A stretch of DNA of 64,000 nt from Paractinoplanes tereljensis (GCF_016862435.1 NZ_BOMY01000012.1:1-64000), one strand, 5' to 3'. Positions 1 to 8,487 are shown, numbered from the stretch's first letter. Numbers and translations: made by a program. Notes: generated by a model from the letters alone, not told the origin.

Positions 1-5
1 GGGGG

Positions 6-530
6 TCAGCCCTGTGCGGAGCCGGCGCCGATGCCGCCGCTGTTGCCGCTGCTGGGCTGGCCGGAGCCGCCGCCCGGGCCGGTCGGGTCGCCGGCGCCGG
101 TGGGCGGCGGGTCGGGAGCGACCGTCGGCGCGGTGGTGCTGTCGGTCGGCGCGGTGGTGGGGGTGGTCGTGGATTCGGTGGGCGGGGTGGACTGCGGCGT
201 GGTGCTGGGCTCGGAGCTCGGGGTCGCCGACGTGGTGCGGGCCGGCGACGGCGAGGTGCTCGTGGAGGCGGACGGCGACGGTGACGCTGACGTCGTCAGC
301 GGCAGAACTCGGCCGCGCGGGGTGGCGTTGACGGCCGGGTCATCGAGCGGGCTCTCGCCCGCGCCCTCGCCGCCCACCAGGCGGTCCGGGCCGGAAGTGC
401 GCTCACCGACGACGGCCGGCCGGTCCGATGGCGCGACCTCGACCGCGCCAAGCCGGACTCCCAACCACATCGCCGGGCCGATCCCCACCGCGACGATCGC
501 CCAGAAGAGCGCCGTCGGTCCCCGTTCCAT
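6..530 (-). CDS. Membrane-anchored Ser/Thr/Pro-rich hypothetical protein
   Basis: This 174-residue protein has no family I recognise. Residues 1-24 form one hydrophobic segment (ALFWAIVAVGIGPAMWLGV) that reads as a signal anchor. The rest is a low-complexity extracellular-type tail: an acidic stretch, then Ser/Thr/Pro-rich repeats, then a Gly/Ser/Pro-rich end. The start is the ATG at 530, because GGGGAGG lies 7-8 bases upstream on the coding strand; an in-frame ATG at 569 lacks such a site. The tail looks like a flexible wall-spanning linker that could be O-mannosylated, which is inference. Its base composition is skewed by the repeats, so the reading frame is supported mainly by the ribosome-binding site and the clean signal anchor. 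Confidence 0.6.
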   Translation of the reverse strand: MERGPTALFWAIVAVGIGPAMWLGVRLGAVEVAPSDRPAVVGERTSGPDRLVGGEGAGESPLDDPAVNATPRGRVLPLTTSASPSPSASTSTSPSPARTTSATPSSEPSTTPQSTPPTESTTTPTTAPTDSTTAPTVAPDPPPTGAGDPTGPGGGSGQPSSGNSGGIGAGSAQG

Positions 531-860
531 CAGTGACCTCCCCGTGTCAACACGATCATCCGGCCGCATCCCGGCACATCACTACCCATTTCCGGAAACG
601 CGAAGCGAACAACCGCTGAGGCTATTGTGACGCAAGGTGATCGCTCAGTTGCTCATTCGTCGTGGATGAGACGTCTGCTCAGGGTCACGGAGCCGCTGCT
701 CGGGAAGTTCAGAACGACAAGCGCCGCTTTGCGCGCAGTCTGGAACGCCGGTCGCCCAGCGCGGGCCGACCCAACGCGGGGCCGGCTCAGCGCGGGCCAG
801 CCCAGCGCGGGCCGGTCAGCACGGGCCGGCTCGGCGCGGGGCGGCTCAGCGCGGGGCGGC
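531..860. other. 330-bp gap with no convincing gene
   Basis: This gap lies between two leftward genes. The right part is a tandem repeat described separately. An open frame on the plus strand (627-1010) reads through that repeat and has no ribosome-binding site, so I do not call it. The left part, about 540-680, is relatively AT-rich and probably carries the promoter of the Ser/Thr/Pro-rich gene. Confidence 0.5.
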
Positions 861-872
861 TCAGCGTGGGCT
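754..872. repeat. Tandem 15-bp GC-rich repeat, about 8 units
   Basis: Degenerate units close to GCTCAGCGCGGGGCG follow one another about eight times. Variants include GCCCAGCGCGGGCCG and GCTCGGCGCGGGGCG. The last unit runs into the 3' end of the M48-like gene and supplies its stop codon. Nearly all units are 15 bp, so the array keeps frame. It could act as a crude transcription terminator or be a replication-slippage product. Confidence 0.75.
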
Positions 873-2738
873 GGTGAGGTACGCCACAGCGTCGTCGAGG
901 GCCGTCCAGCCGCCGGGCAGTTCGTCCGAGTCCAGGGCCGTGCGGACGTTTATCGAACCGCCGTCGCGCAGGTTCATCGCCCAGGACCGGCGGCCGTTGC
1001 GGTTCGCTGACGCGCCGGCCAGTTCGGTGAACGGCACGAACCGGCTGCCGCCCTCGACCGCCGGATCGCCGGCCGGGGTGCCGTCGGCCAGCACCCCGTC
1101 GCCGGCCAGCCGGCTCAGCCGCCGTTTCGCCTCGCCGTTGCGCGACCGGGGCAGGCCGGCCACCAGCACCAGGCCGGTCTCGACGATCAGCAGGTCGCTG
1201 CGCACGCCGTCCACCAGCACGTTTACCACCCCGCCGAGCACCGGGACCCGGGGCCGCGGACGGCCCTCGCCGGCCGGAGCGGTGGCGGCCGGGTCGATGC
1301 CCATCGCGGCGATGCGCTCCCGGGCCTCGCCGACCGTGGCCGGGTCGCCGGCCAGCTCGGCCGCGACGGTCAGATCGAGGTGTGCTCCGTCGGCCGCGAC
1401 CACCTCGGCCGTACCCATCCAGCTGTGCCGCCAGCGCGCCACCCCGCCGTGCAGCGCGGCCAGCGCCAGCAACAGCGCGATCAGCTCGGCGATCCGGATC
1501 GAGGTCTCCTCGGCCGGCAGATCGCCGAAGACGGTCTCGGCGATCTTGCGAAGCCGGCCGTCGGCGGCCAGCTCGAGCACGTCGGCCGCGCCGGTCACCG
1601 GCGAGCCGGCCACCCGGGAGATCGCCCGCAGCGACGCGTCGGCCTCCCGTTCCATCTCGGCGAGCCGGGCCGCGCCGAAGAACTCGTCCCACCCGGTGAC
1701 CGTGCGCCCGGCCGGCGGGAACGCCACCGCCTGCAGCGCCCGGCCCAGGCTGGGCAGCTCGGGCAGCAGATCGCCGGCCGCGGCCGGCTCGGCCCGGTCG
1801 GGCCCCTCGACGGTCAGCTCGGCCAGTGCGGCCAGCCGCTCGTGCAGCGGCGGATGCCGGTCCCACTCACCCGGCGGCTCCGGCTCGGCCGCGCGCAGCA
1901 GCGCCAGGTCGTCGGCCCGGGCGGCCAGCACCCGCAGGAAACCGCCGAACACGTCGTCCGGTACGACCCCGGCCTGCCAGCCGGGACTGAGATATTCGGC
2001 GTGGAACAGCTGCTGCAGGCCCTCGAGTGCGGGTGCGTCGCGCAGGACGCCGGTGGCGGCCCGGCCGCCCGCGAACTCGGCCGCGATCCGGTCGGCGACC
2101 AGCTCCTGCTCGCGGGCGAAGGGGGCGTCGGCCTTCGCATACCACCGGGCGTAGGCGCGCAGCACCGGGCCGGCCGGGCTGCGGGACGGGATGCGCGGCA
2201 CGATCCGGGCCAGGGCGGCCCGGCCCCGATAGGCCATCGGGGCGAACCGGCCCAGTTTCGGGGTGCCGTGCGCCAGCTCGTGCGCGACCGCGGCCCGCAG
2301 CCACGCTTCGTCCCAGGCCAGCAGGACCGGCATGCCGAGGAACAGCTCGCGCCGGCCGCCGAGCAGGCCGGCCAGCCGGGAATGCTCGGCCAGGGTCACC
2401 GCCGCGCCGGCCACCACGGTCACCACGTCGGGCGGCCGGACCCCGGCGGCGGTGGCCGCGTCGTCGATCATCGACCACAGCGCGGGCGCGTCTTTCCTGG
2501 TCACCGGCACGCCGGCCGGGCTGGGCCGGCGCAGCCGCAGGGCCCGGACCGTCGCCCACCAGAGCAGGCCGGCGGTGGCTATGACCAGCGGGACGGCGAG
2601 CCGCACCGCGGCCGCGCCGGGCAACAACGACAGCACCAGCAGCACGGCGAGCAGCGTCGCCACCACCTGCAGCCATGCCACCAGCAGGAACCCGGCGAAC
2701 CTGGACGCCGAGATTCGTGAATGGCTGCCGTCTTGCAC
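861..2738 (-). CDS. M48-like membrane zinc metalloprotease
   Basis: This is a 625-residue membrane protein with a zinc-protease signature. Two hydrophobic segments lie near residues 15-39 and 47-67. The HELAH motif (HExxH) at about residues 153-157 supplies two zinc ligands and the catalytic Glu. A downstream E in EQELVADRIA (about residue 212) fits the third ligand of the M48 (HtpX/Ste24) clan. The roughly 350-residue C-terminal part is unassigned and may be a regulatory or substrate domain, so the protein is longer than typical HtpX (about 290 residues). The start chosen is the GTG at 2738, with GGAGG five bases upstream; an upstream ATG at 2792 lacks a ribosome-binding site. It diverges from the P450 gene. 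Its role in membrane-protein quality control is inferred from the family. Confidence 0.75.
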   Translation of the reverse strand: MQDGSHSRISASRFAGFLLVAWLQVVATLLAVLLVLSLLPGAAAVRLAVPLVIATAGLLWWATVRALRLRRPSPAGVPVTRKDAPALWSMIDDAATAAGVRPPDVVTVVAGAAVTLAEHSRLAGLLGGRRELFLGMPVLLAWDEAWLRAAVAHELAHGTPKLGRFAPMAYRGRAALARIVPRIPSRSPAGPVLRAYARWYAKADAPFAREQELVADRIAAEFAGGRAATGVLRDAPALEGLQQLFHAEYLSPGWQAGVVPDDVFGGFLRVLAARADDLALLRAAEPEPPGEWDRHPPLHERLAALAELTVEGPDRAEPAAAGDLLPELPSLGRALQAVAFPPAGRTVTGWDEFFGAARLAEMEREADASLRAISRVAGSPVTGAADVLELAADGRLRKIAETVFGDLPAEETSIRIAELIALLLALAALHGGVARWRHSWMGTAEVVAADGAHLDLTVAAELAGDPATVGEARERIAAMGIDPAATAPAGEGRPRPRVPVLGGVVNVLVDGVRSDLLIVETGLVLVAGLPRSRNGEAKRRLSRLAGDGVLADGTPAGDPAVEGGSRFVPFTELAGASANRNGRRSWAMNLRDGGSINVRTALDSDELPGGWTALDDAVAYLTSPR

Positions 2739-2882
2739 ACCGACCTCCGTCGTTCCATCGAACAGATCGGGGCACAGCCTAGAACGGCCCACCGACAGAA
2801 ACGCCAGACGCCGAGTCCGGCGACGGGAAGAATTAAGGAAGTTTTGCGCCCGACTCGCAGGCGGTCACGGAAGGGGATACGG

Positions 2883-4088
2883 ATGGCCACGGTGGGCCTC
2901 GACCAGACCCTCGCCCTCCCGATCAAGGGATATGCCTGGCTGCCGGACCTGAGACGGCGCACCCACGGCCAACCCGCGCCGATCCGGCTGCTGGGCCGGC
3001 CGGCCGTCGCGATCGGCGGGCCGACCGCGGCCGAGTTCTTCTACACGGCCGGCAACATCGAGCGGCACGGTGCGATCCCCGGGCCGGTGCTCGACACGCT
3101 GTTCGGCCGGGGTGCGGTGCACACCCTCGACGGGCGGGCGCACGAGTTACGCAAGGCGCTGTTCGTCGCGCTGCTGCTCGGCGACGGGGTGGACACCCTG
3201 GCCAAGCACGTCGGGACGGCGTTCGACGAGGCGGCCGACCGCTGGCGGGGTGGACCCTCGGTCTCTCTGTTCGACGAAACGGCCCGGGTGATCTCGGAAG
3301 CAGTAGGCCGCTGGGTCGGCGTACCGCTGGAAGAGGGTGACCGGGACGCCCTGGCCTCGGACATGGTGGCGATGGTCGATGGTTTTGCGACCGCCGGTCC
3401 GCGCCATGCGCGGGCCCGGCTGGCGCGCCGGCGGCGGGAACGACGGTTGGCTCGGCTTATTGAGGAGGTACGCCGGGAAGAGCCGTCCCCGAGTCCGTTG
3501 TCCGCGATCGCACACCACACCGCCGACGGTTACCTGATGGACGCGCGGACCGCGGCCGTCGAGATCATCAACCTGATCCGGCCGGCAACCGCCGTGACCT
3601 ACCTGGTCGCGTTCGCGGCGCACGCGATGGAACGACACCCGCACGTCCGGGCCCGGCTCGACGACGATCGGTACGCTCTCGCGTTCGTGCAGGAGGTGCG
3701 GCGGTTCTACCCGTTCGTCCCGTTCCTCGGCGGTCGGGCCGCCCGCGATCTGTACTTCCAGCGGACCGACATCGCGCGCGGCAGCCTGGTCCTGCTCGAC
3801 GTGTACGGCCAGCACCACGACGAGCGGGTCTGGCCGGAGCCGTACGCGTTCCGGCCGGAGCGTTTCCTCGACCGTCCGGTCGGCGAGTTCGAGCTGATCC
3901 CGCAGGGCGGCGGCGACCCGCGCACCGGGCATCGCTGCCCGGGTGAGCAGATCACCGTCGCCGTGCTCCAGACGATCGCGCAGCGGCTGGCCCGGCTGGA
4001 GTACTACCTGCCGCCGCAGGACCTGTCGATCGACCTGTCCCGGATCCCGGCCCGGGTCGCCGACGGTCCCCGGATCGTGGTGGCCTAG
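2883..4088 (+). CDS. CYP152-family cytochrome P450 (fatty-acid peroxygenase)
   Basis: This 401-residue protein is a soluble P450 of the CYP152 type (P450-BSbeta/SPalpha/OleT group), which uses H2O2 directly to hydroxylate or decarboxylate fatty acids. The heme-ligand loop IPQGGGDPRTGHRCPGE places the Cys at about residue 352. The I-helix region reads NLIRPATAV, with Arg233-Pro234 replacing the usual acid-alcohol pair. In CYP152 enzymes this Arg holds the fatty-acid carboxylate. The segment QEVRRFYPFVPFLGGRA also matches the family strongly. The start is the ATG at 2883, behind GGAAGGGG. No redox partner gene is adjacent, which fits a peroxygenase. Its stop overlaps that of the convergent GH20 gene in a CTAG tetranucleotide. 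Whether it hydroxylates or makes terminal alkenes cannot be read from the sequence. Confidence 0.88.
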   Translation: MATVGLDQTLALPIKGYAWLPDLRRRTHGQPAPIRLLGRPAVAIGGPTAAEFFYTAGNIERHGAIPGPVLDTLFGRGAVHTLDGRAHELRKALFVALLLGDGVDTLAKHVGTAFDEAADRWRGGPSVSLFDETARVISEAVGRWVGVPLEEGDRDALASDMVAMVDGFATAGPRHARARLARRRRERRLARLIEEVRREEPSPSPLSAIAHHTADGYLMDARTAAVEIINLIRPATAVTYLVAFAAHAMERHPHVRARLDDDRYALAFVQEVRRFYPFVPFLGGRAARDLYFQRTDIARGSLVLLDVYGQHHDERVWPEPYAFRPERFLDRPVGEFELIPQGGGDPRTGHRCPGEQITVAVLQTIAQRLARLEYYLPPQDLSIDLSRIPARVADGPRIVVA

Positions 4089-5554
4089 CCTTCCGGGCTC
4101 TCCCAGTCGATCTCCCGGGAGCGGTGGAAGTTGACGCCCTGGGTGGTCCAGCGCGGGCCGAAGGCGGCCACCCGGGCCTGGAACGACGCCCAGTCGCGGG
4201 CCGCCCGCGGGGTCCAGCCGATCTCGGCGATCGCCGGGAGCCGCGGGAACGCCATGAACTCGACGTCGGCCGGCGAGCGCAGGGTCTCCGACCAGAGCGG
4301 GGCCTCGACGCCGAGCAGCGACTCCTCCCCCACGCCCGGCAGCCGGTCGGCCGGGTCCCAGTCGTAGGACCGCTCCACCCCGACCACGCCGGCCCAGTCC
4401 AGGCCGAGCGGGGAGTCCTTGTCGTACTTCATGTCCAGGTAGCTGCGATCGGCCGGCGACATGATCACCTGGTGACCGTCCCGGGCGGCCCGGGCCACGC
4501 CGTCGTCGGCCGGTTCGATCCGCCAGTACTGCGGCACCGCGCTCGGCGGGAGCTCGACCGCGGCCATCTCGTGCCAGCCGACCGCCCGCTTGCCGTACTT
4601 CCCGGGCATCGGCAGCACCCGGTTCAGAAACGTGCGGTAGTCCTCGGGCGGGGTGGAGAACGCCTCGTCGCCGCCGATGTGCAGGAACGGCCCCGGGGTC
4701 AGGGCGGCCACCTCGCGGATCACGTCCTCGACGAACGCGTAGGTCTCCTCCCGGTTCGCGCAGAGCGAGCTGTAGCCGACCTCGGCGTCGGTGCGCGCGG
4801 TGAGCTGCTCGCCGTCGCAGGTCAGCTCGGGGTAGGCGACCTGGGCCGCGTTGACGTGCCCGGGGAGATCGATCTCGGGGACGATCGTGACGAACCGGCG
4901 TTCGGCGTAGGCGACCAGATCGGTGTATTCGGCCGTGGTCAGGAAGCCGCCGCCGACGCCGTCGACGCCGGTGCCCTCGCCGCCGCTGACCTCGGTGAGC
5001 CGGGGCCAGCCGGGGATCTCCAGCCGCCAGCCCTGGTCGTCGCTGAGGTGCAGGTGCAGGTGATTGATCTTGAATTGGACGATCTGATCGAGGTACGACT
5101 TGATCTCGTCCGGGGTGAAGAAGTGCCGGGCCAGGTCGAGCATCGTGCCCCGGTAGGCGAAACGCGGCTCGTCCTCGATGGTGCCGCCGGGCAGGACCAC
5201 CTCGTCGGCCCGGCCTTCCGGCAGCAGTTGACGCAGCGTCTGCAGGGCGTTGAAGAGGCCCTGCTCGGTCGCGGCGCGAAGGGTCACCCCGGTGGCCGCC
5301 ACGTCGATCCGGTAGGCCTCGTTCTTGTCGTACCCCTCGAGCAGAATTTTGATCGACCCGCCGGCCTCGGTCACCGGCACGGGGTGGCCGGTGACTCGCC
5401 GCAGCAGCTCGGCCACCTGCTCGGCGATGCCCGCGGCCGCCGGGTCCGCGCTCACCGCCACCGTGGGAGACACCTGGAAGTTTGCGGCCGCTTCGGGCCG
5501 CACCGACACCGGAAGGGGGATCACGTCGCCGAGCCGTCTCAAGGTTGCGCGCAC
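4085..5554 (-). CDS. Beta-N-acetylhexosaminidase, GH20
   Basis: This 489-residue enzyme is predicted to release terminal N-acetylglucosamine or N-acetylgalactosamine from chitin or glycan ends by substrate-assisted catalysis. The N-terminal part (about 1-130) is a GH20b-like alpha/beta domain with the IKILLEG...EAYRIDV...GLFNALQTLRQLL pattern. The TIM barrel follows, with FAYRGTMLDLARHFF, HLHLSDDQGWRLEI and the catalytic pair in HIGGDEAF (Asp296-Glu297). No signal peptide is visible, so it is probably cytoplasmic and acts on imported oligosaccharides. The start is uncertain: an ATG at 5581 would overlap the divergent GNAT start by 2 bp and has no ribosome-binding site. I prefer the GTG at 5554, just downstream of a TTTAAGG-like -10 element, as a leaderless start. 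Confidence 0.85.
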   Translation of the reverse strand: MRATLRRLGDVIPLPVSVRPEAAANFQVSPTVAVSADPAAAGIAEQVAELLRRVTGHPVPVTEAGGSIKILLEGYDKNEAYRIDVAATGVTLRAATEQGLFNALQTLRQLLPEGRADEVVLPGGTIEDEPRFAYRGTMLDLARHFFTPDEIKSYLDQIVQFKINHLHLHLSDDQGWRLEIPGWPRLTEVSGGEGTGVDGVGGGFLTTAEYTDLVAYAERRFVTIVPEIDLPGHVNAAQVAYPELTCDGEQLTARTDAEVGYSSLCANREETYAFVEDVIREVAALTPGPFLHIGGDEAFSTPPEDYRTFLNRVLPMPGKYGKRAVGWHEMAAVELPPSAVPQYWRIEPADDGVARAARDGHQVIMSPADRSYLDMKYDKDSPLGLDWAGVVGVERSYDWDPADRLPGVGEESLLGVEAPLWSETLRSPADVEFMAFPRLPAIAEIGWTPRAARDWASFQARVAAFGPRWTTQGVNFHRSREIDWESPEG

Positions 5555-5582
5555 GCGAGAAACCTTAAACTGTCTTTCCATG
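5554..5582. promoter_or_regulatory. Compact divergent promoter with possible leaderless starts
   Basis: Only 25 bp separate the GTG proposed for the hexosaminidase from the ATG of the GNAT gene. The AT-rich core CCTTAAAC can serve as a -10 box in both directions: TTAAAC for the GNAT gene, with transcription starting at or near its ATG, and GTTTAAGG for the GH20 gene. No Shine-Dalgarno sequence is visible on either side. Confidence 0.4.
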
Positions 5583-6128
5583 TCGATCACGACCCGTCGC
5601 GCCGAGCTTTCCGACGCCGCCCTCCTGCACGATCTCGCCGCGCTCACGTTCGGGCTGGCCTGCCCGCCCGGCACGCTGCAGAGCGACATCGACGCGTTCA
5701 TCGCGAAGAACCTGTCCGCGGACAACTTCCGCGCCTATCTGGCCGACCCCGAGCGGATCGTCCTGCTCGCCGCGGCGGACGGGGTGCCGGTGGGTTACTC
5801 GATGCTGGTCGGCGGGCCGATCGCCGACCCCGAGGTGGCGGCAACCGTGGCGGCGGCCAGTTACGGCAAGTCCAGCATCGAGCTGAGCAAGTTCTACCTG
5901 GCACCGGACCGGCACGGTTCCGGCGTGGCCGCGGCCCTGATGGCGGCCACCCTGACCGAGGCCGCCGGCACCGGCGCGGAGTTCTGCTGGCTCGGCGTCA
6001 ACCAGCGCAACGAGCGGGCCGCGAAGTTCTACACCAAGCAGGGCTTCGAGGTCGTCGGGGTGAAACGGTTCCTGGTGGGCGACGTGTGGCATGACGACCA
6101 CGTGCGCCTCAGGCCGCTTCTACCTTGA
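5580..6128 (+). CDS. GNAT-family N-acetyltransferase
   Basis: This 182-residue protein covers the full GNAT fold. It starts with ITTRRAELSDAALLHDLAALTF (beta1-alpha1) and continues through motif D/A. The acetyl-CoA pyrophosphate loop is RHGSGVAAALM (R/QxxGxG/A type), preceded by ELSKFYLAP. The C-terminal part WLGVNQRNERAAKFYTKQGFEVVGVKRF is motif B. It transfers an acetyl group from acetyl-CoA to an amine; the substrate is unknown. The ATG at 5580 probably belongs to a leaderless transcript, divergent from the hexosaminidase, so an amino-sugar substrate is a weak contextual guess. Its 3' end overlaps the convergent SGNH gene by 20 bp. Confidence 0.85.
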   Translation: MSITTRRAELSDAALLHDLAALTFGLACPPGTLQSDIDAFIAKNLSADNFRAYLADPERIVLLAAADGVPVGYSMLVGGPIADPEVAATVAAASYGKSSIELSKFYLAPDRHGSGVAAALMAATLTEAAGTGAEFCWLGVNQRNERAAKFYTKQGFEVVGVKRFLVGDVWHDDHVRLRPLLP

Positions 6129-6867
6129 TCCAGTCGAGGTATTTGCCGGTGCGGTCGTCGCCCGACGACTGCCCGCGCAGGCGGCGGTTGAGCCACGGCA
6201 GGACGTGCTCGCGGTAGTAGCGGGCCTCGGCCAGCACCCCGCCGCGCTCGGCCGGACCGGAATCGATCACGTGTGCCTCGGTGGGGTGCCCCAGCGCGCT
6301 CAGCACCAGGCCCGCGACCCGGCGGTGGCCGGCCGAGTTGAGGTGCAGGCGGTCGGCCGACCAGTAACCGGCCCGGCGGATCTCCTGGTCGTGGAAGACG
6401 TCGACGAAGGTGACCCCGTAGTCGCCGGCGAACTTCGCCACCGCCGAGGTCAACTCCTCGCCGCGCCGGGCCATCATGCTGCCGAACGGCAGCCGGGCCG
6501 ACGGGTCGGCCCCGCTGAGCAGTACCACCTGCACGCCGGCGTCGGCACACCGCTGCAGCGCCCGCTCGGTCATCCCGACCAGCTGGGACATGTCGCTGCC
6601 CGGCCGCATCATGTCGTTGCCACCGCCGGCCAGCGACAGCATCGTCGGGGCCGGCGACAGGGCCAGCGCGGCGTCCAGCTGCTCGCCGACGATCGACCCC
6701 AGCAGCCGCCCGCGGATGGCCAGGTTGGCGTATTCGACCGGTTCGTTCTGCCCGGCCGCCAGGCCGGAAGCCACCAGATCGGCCCAGCCACGCTCGGTGC
6801 CGTCCGGCAACGTATCGCCGAGGCCCTCGGTGTAGCTGTCCCCGATCGCGACATAACGCGTCACCAC
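6109..6867 (-). CDS. SGNH/GDSL-family hydrolase
   Basis: This 252-residue protein is an intracellular-type SGNH hydrolase (esterase or lipase fold). Block I is YVAIGDSYTEG with the nucleophile Ser. The block II Gly lies in the ANLAIRGR region, block III is LAGGGNDMM with its Asn, and block V reads WSADRLHLNSAGHR with the Asp-x-x-His pair. No signal peptide is present, so it probably acts on a small ester or a sugar O-acetyl group in the cytoplasm. Two GTG codons stand side by side at 6867 and 6864. AGGAGG is 4 or 7 bases upstream, so the second may be the true start. It converges on the GNAT gene with a 20-bp overlap. Confidence 0.85.
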   Translation of the reverse strand: MVTRYVAIGDSYTEGLGDTLPDGTERGWADLVASGLAAGQNEPVEYANLAIRGRLLGSIVGEQLDAALALSPAPTMLSLAGGGNDMMRPGSDMSQLVGMTERALQRCADAGVQVVLLSGADPSARLPFGSMMARRGEELTSAVAKFAGDYGVTFVDVFHDQEIRRAGYWSADRLHLNSAGHRRVAGLVLSALGHPTEAHVIDSGPAERGGVLAEARYYREHVLPWLNRRLRGQSSGDDRTGKYLDWIKVEAA

Positions 6868-6947
6868 AAGACCTCCTCGATCACCACGATCCCGAGGCTA
6901 TCGAAAAGGTCCGACATGTTTGGGGGCACGTGACGTGCGTCGCCCGG

Positions 6948-7790
6948 TCAGCTGATCAGGGGGCGGATCTCGGTGGCGACCCGGGCCACGAAATCGACCG
7001 GATCCGGTTCGTCGACGGTGGGCTGCAGGATCAGCTTGGTGGCACCGCCGTCGATGAACTCGCGCAGGCCGGCCGCCATCTCCTCCGGGGTGCCGGAGAC
7101 GCCGGGGACGTCGATGCCGTACGCCTTCTGCTGCGCCAGCAGGCGCTCGGTGCCGTCCGGCCCGAACGCGGCCGGGACGAACGCGACAAGCTCGTGCGAG
7201 GCCGGCCCGGCGATGTGCGTCAAGGCCGCCGCGATGCCGGCCGGGGACGTGCCGCCGGTCAGCACCGTGCCGTCGCCCACCTGGCCGGCCAGCGCGAGGG
7301 TCTTGGGGCCGGTCGCGCCCACGTAGATCGGCGGAACCTGGGCGGGCGGCCAGTCCAGCTTCACGCCGTCCAGCTTCACGTACCGCCCCTGGGTCGTCAC
7401 CGTCTCCCCGCTCAGCAGGGAACGCAGGGCAGTCGCGTACTCCCGGAGCAGCGTGAGGGGCGACGCCGCGCGGGCACCCACCTGGCCCATCCAATCCTGC
7501 ACGCCGTGTCCGATGCCGGGCAGCGCCCGGCCGCCGGACATCCGGCTCAGCGCCGCCACCTCCATGGCGCACAGCGCCACGTTGCGGAACGGCACCGGCA
7601 TGATGCCGATGCCGACCTTGAGGTTCTCGGTCCAGGCAAGGGCGGCCGCGGCCGCCGCGACCCCACCGCTGAGAAAGCAGTCCTCCCAGAGCCACAGCTC
7701 CTCGAGGCCGGCCGCGTCGGCGGCCTGCGCAATCGCCCGAAGCTTCTCCGGCGGGTTCTGCGGCAGCGAAATAGCACCGAGGGCAGTCAT
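6948..7790 (-). CDS. LLM-class flavin-dependent oxidoreductase
   Basis: This 280-residue protein belongs to the bacterial luciferase-like monooxygenase family, which binds FMN or F420. The N-terminal barrel strands read LGAISLPQNPPEKLRAIAQAADAAGLEELWLWEDCF. Further family marks are KVGIGIMPVPFRNVALCAMEVAALSRMSGGR and GIGHGVQDWMGQVG. The region IYVGATGPKTLALAGQVGDGTVL is typical of F420-linked members. The ATG at 7790 has GAGGG close upstream. It lies only 5 bp after the NADAR gene on the same strand, so the two are probably co-transcribed. The substrate is unknown. Confidence 0.85.
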   Translation of the reverse strand: MTALGAISLPQNPPEKLRAIAQAADAAGLEELWLWEDCFLSGGVAAAAAALAWTENLKVGIGIMPVPFRNVALCAMEVAALSRMSGGRALPGIGHGVQDWMGQVGARAASPLTLLREYATALRSLLSGETVTTQGRYVKLDGVKLDWPPAQVPPIYVGATGPKTLALAGQVGDGTVLTGGTSPAGIAAALTHIAGPASHELVAFVPAAFGPDGTERLLAQQKAYGIDVPGVSGTPEEMAAGLREFIDGGATKLILQPTVDEPDPVDFVARVATEIRPLIS

Positions 7791-7795
7791 GACCC

Positions 7796-8344
7796 TCACT
7801 CTGCCAGGTCGGCGCGCGCCCGCATGAGAGCGAAGCCCAGAAGATTGAGGCCCTGCCACCGCGCCGGGTCGGTGGCCCGCGGATCGGCCGCGGCCAGGCC
7901 GATCCCCCAGATCCGGTCGGTCGGGCTCGCCTCCACCAGCACCCGGTTCCCGGTGCCGAGAAGCCATGCCCGCAGGTCGGCATGCTGCCCGAACTTGGCC
8001 CGGCTCGCCTCGACCACGATCGGAAAACGCTGCTCCAGCCAGGTCTGCTCGTCGAAGCCGGCCACCCCGCGGCCCAGCATCTTCGCGTCCCGCGGATGTC
8101 CGGCCCGCACGATGCGGTCGGCCGTCTCGTGGTCGCCGAAGAGCATGGCCTTGCGCCACATCATGTAGTGCTCGGCGCTGGCGAACACGACGCCGTCCAC
8201 GGTGAACTCGACCGGCCACCACTGGCTCAGGCACCCGGCGCCGACGCTGCCGTCCCGCTGCGGCCGATGGCCCCAGAACAGCAGATATTTGACCGGCCGG
8301 CCCAGGGCGACCAGGTCATCGGCGGAGGTCGGCAGCATCGTCAC
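7796..8344 (-). CDS. NADAR-family protein (YbiA-like N-glycosidase)
   Basis: This 182-residue protein spans a complete NADAR domain (formerly DUF1768). Its landmarks in order are LLFWGHRP, LSQWWPVEFTVDGVVFASAEHYMMWRKAMLFGD, AGHPRDAKMLGRGV, RFPIVVEASRAKF and LVEASPTDRIWGIGLAAADP. Family members cleave N-glycosidic bonds: YbiA acts on reactive early riboflavin-pathway intermediates and others remove ADP-ribose. The start is the GTG at 8344, with GGGAGG 8 bases upstream; an ATG two codons later is too far from that site. It heads a two-gene unit with the flavin-dependent oxidoreductase, so a flavin or nucleotide damage-control role is plausible but inferred. Confidence 0.85.
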   Translation of the reverse strand: MTMLPTSADDLVALGRPVKYLLFWGHRPQRDGSVGAGCLSQWWPVEFTVDGVVFASAEHYMMWRKAMLFGDHETADRIVRAGHPRDAKMLGRGVAGFDEQTWLEQRFPIVVEASRAKFGQHADLRAWLLGTGNRVLVEASPTDRIWGIGLAAADPRATDPARWQGLNLLGFALMRARADLAE

Positions 8345-8424
8345 CGACTCATCCTCCCGCCCGCTCCTGAGTTGTCCCAACTGATTTCGGCGCGGCCGCC
8401 CGCGCGGAGAAAATCCGTCGATTC

Positions 8425-8432
8425 TTATATAA
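8425..8432 (-). promoter_or_regulatory. TTATATAA element upstream of the NADAR gene
   Basis: This 8-bp palindrome is the most AT-rich spot in the gap. On the minus strand it reads TTATATAAG and could provide the -10 box for the NADAR-oxidoreductase unit, about 80 bp before its start codon. No good -35 partner is obvious. Confidence 0.3.
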
Positions 8433-8487
8433 GCAGACGGTTAGGCGATCCCGGAAAATGTCGTAGGCGGTCGATAGCTTTCTGGTG

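Noticed and set aside
627..1010. A 127-codon plus-strand frame through the 15-bp repeat
   Set aside because: It has no ribosome-binding site, repeats GGSARGGSAR and overlaps the 3' end of the well-supported M48-like gene.
4124..6094. A 656-codon plus-strand frame
   Set aside because: It is antisense to the GH20 gene and out of frame with GNAT; it lacks motifs and a start signal.
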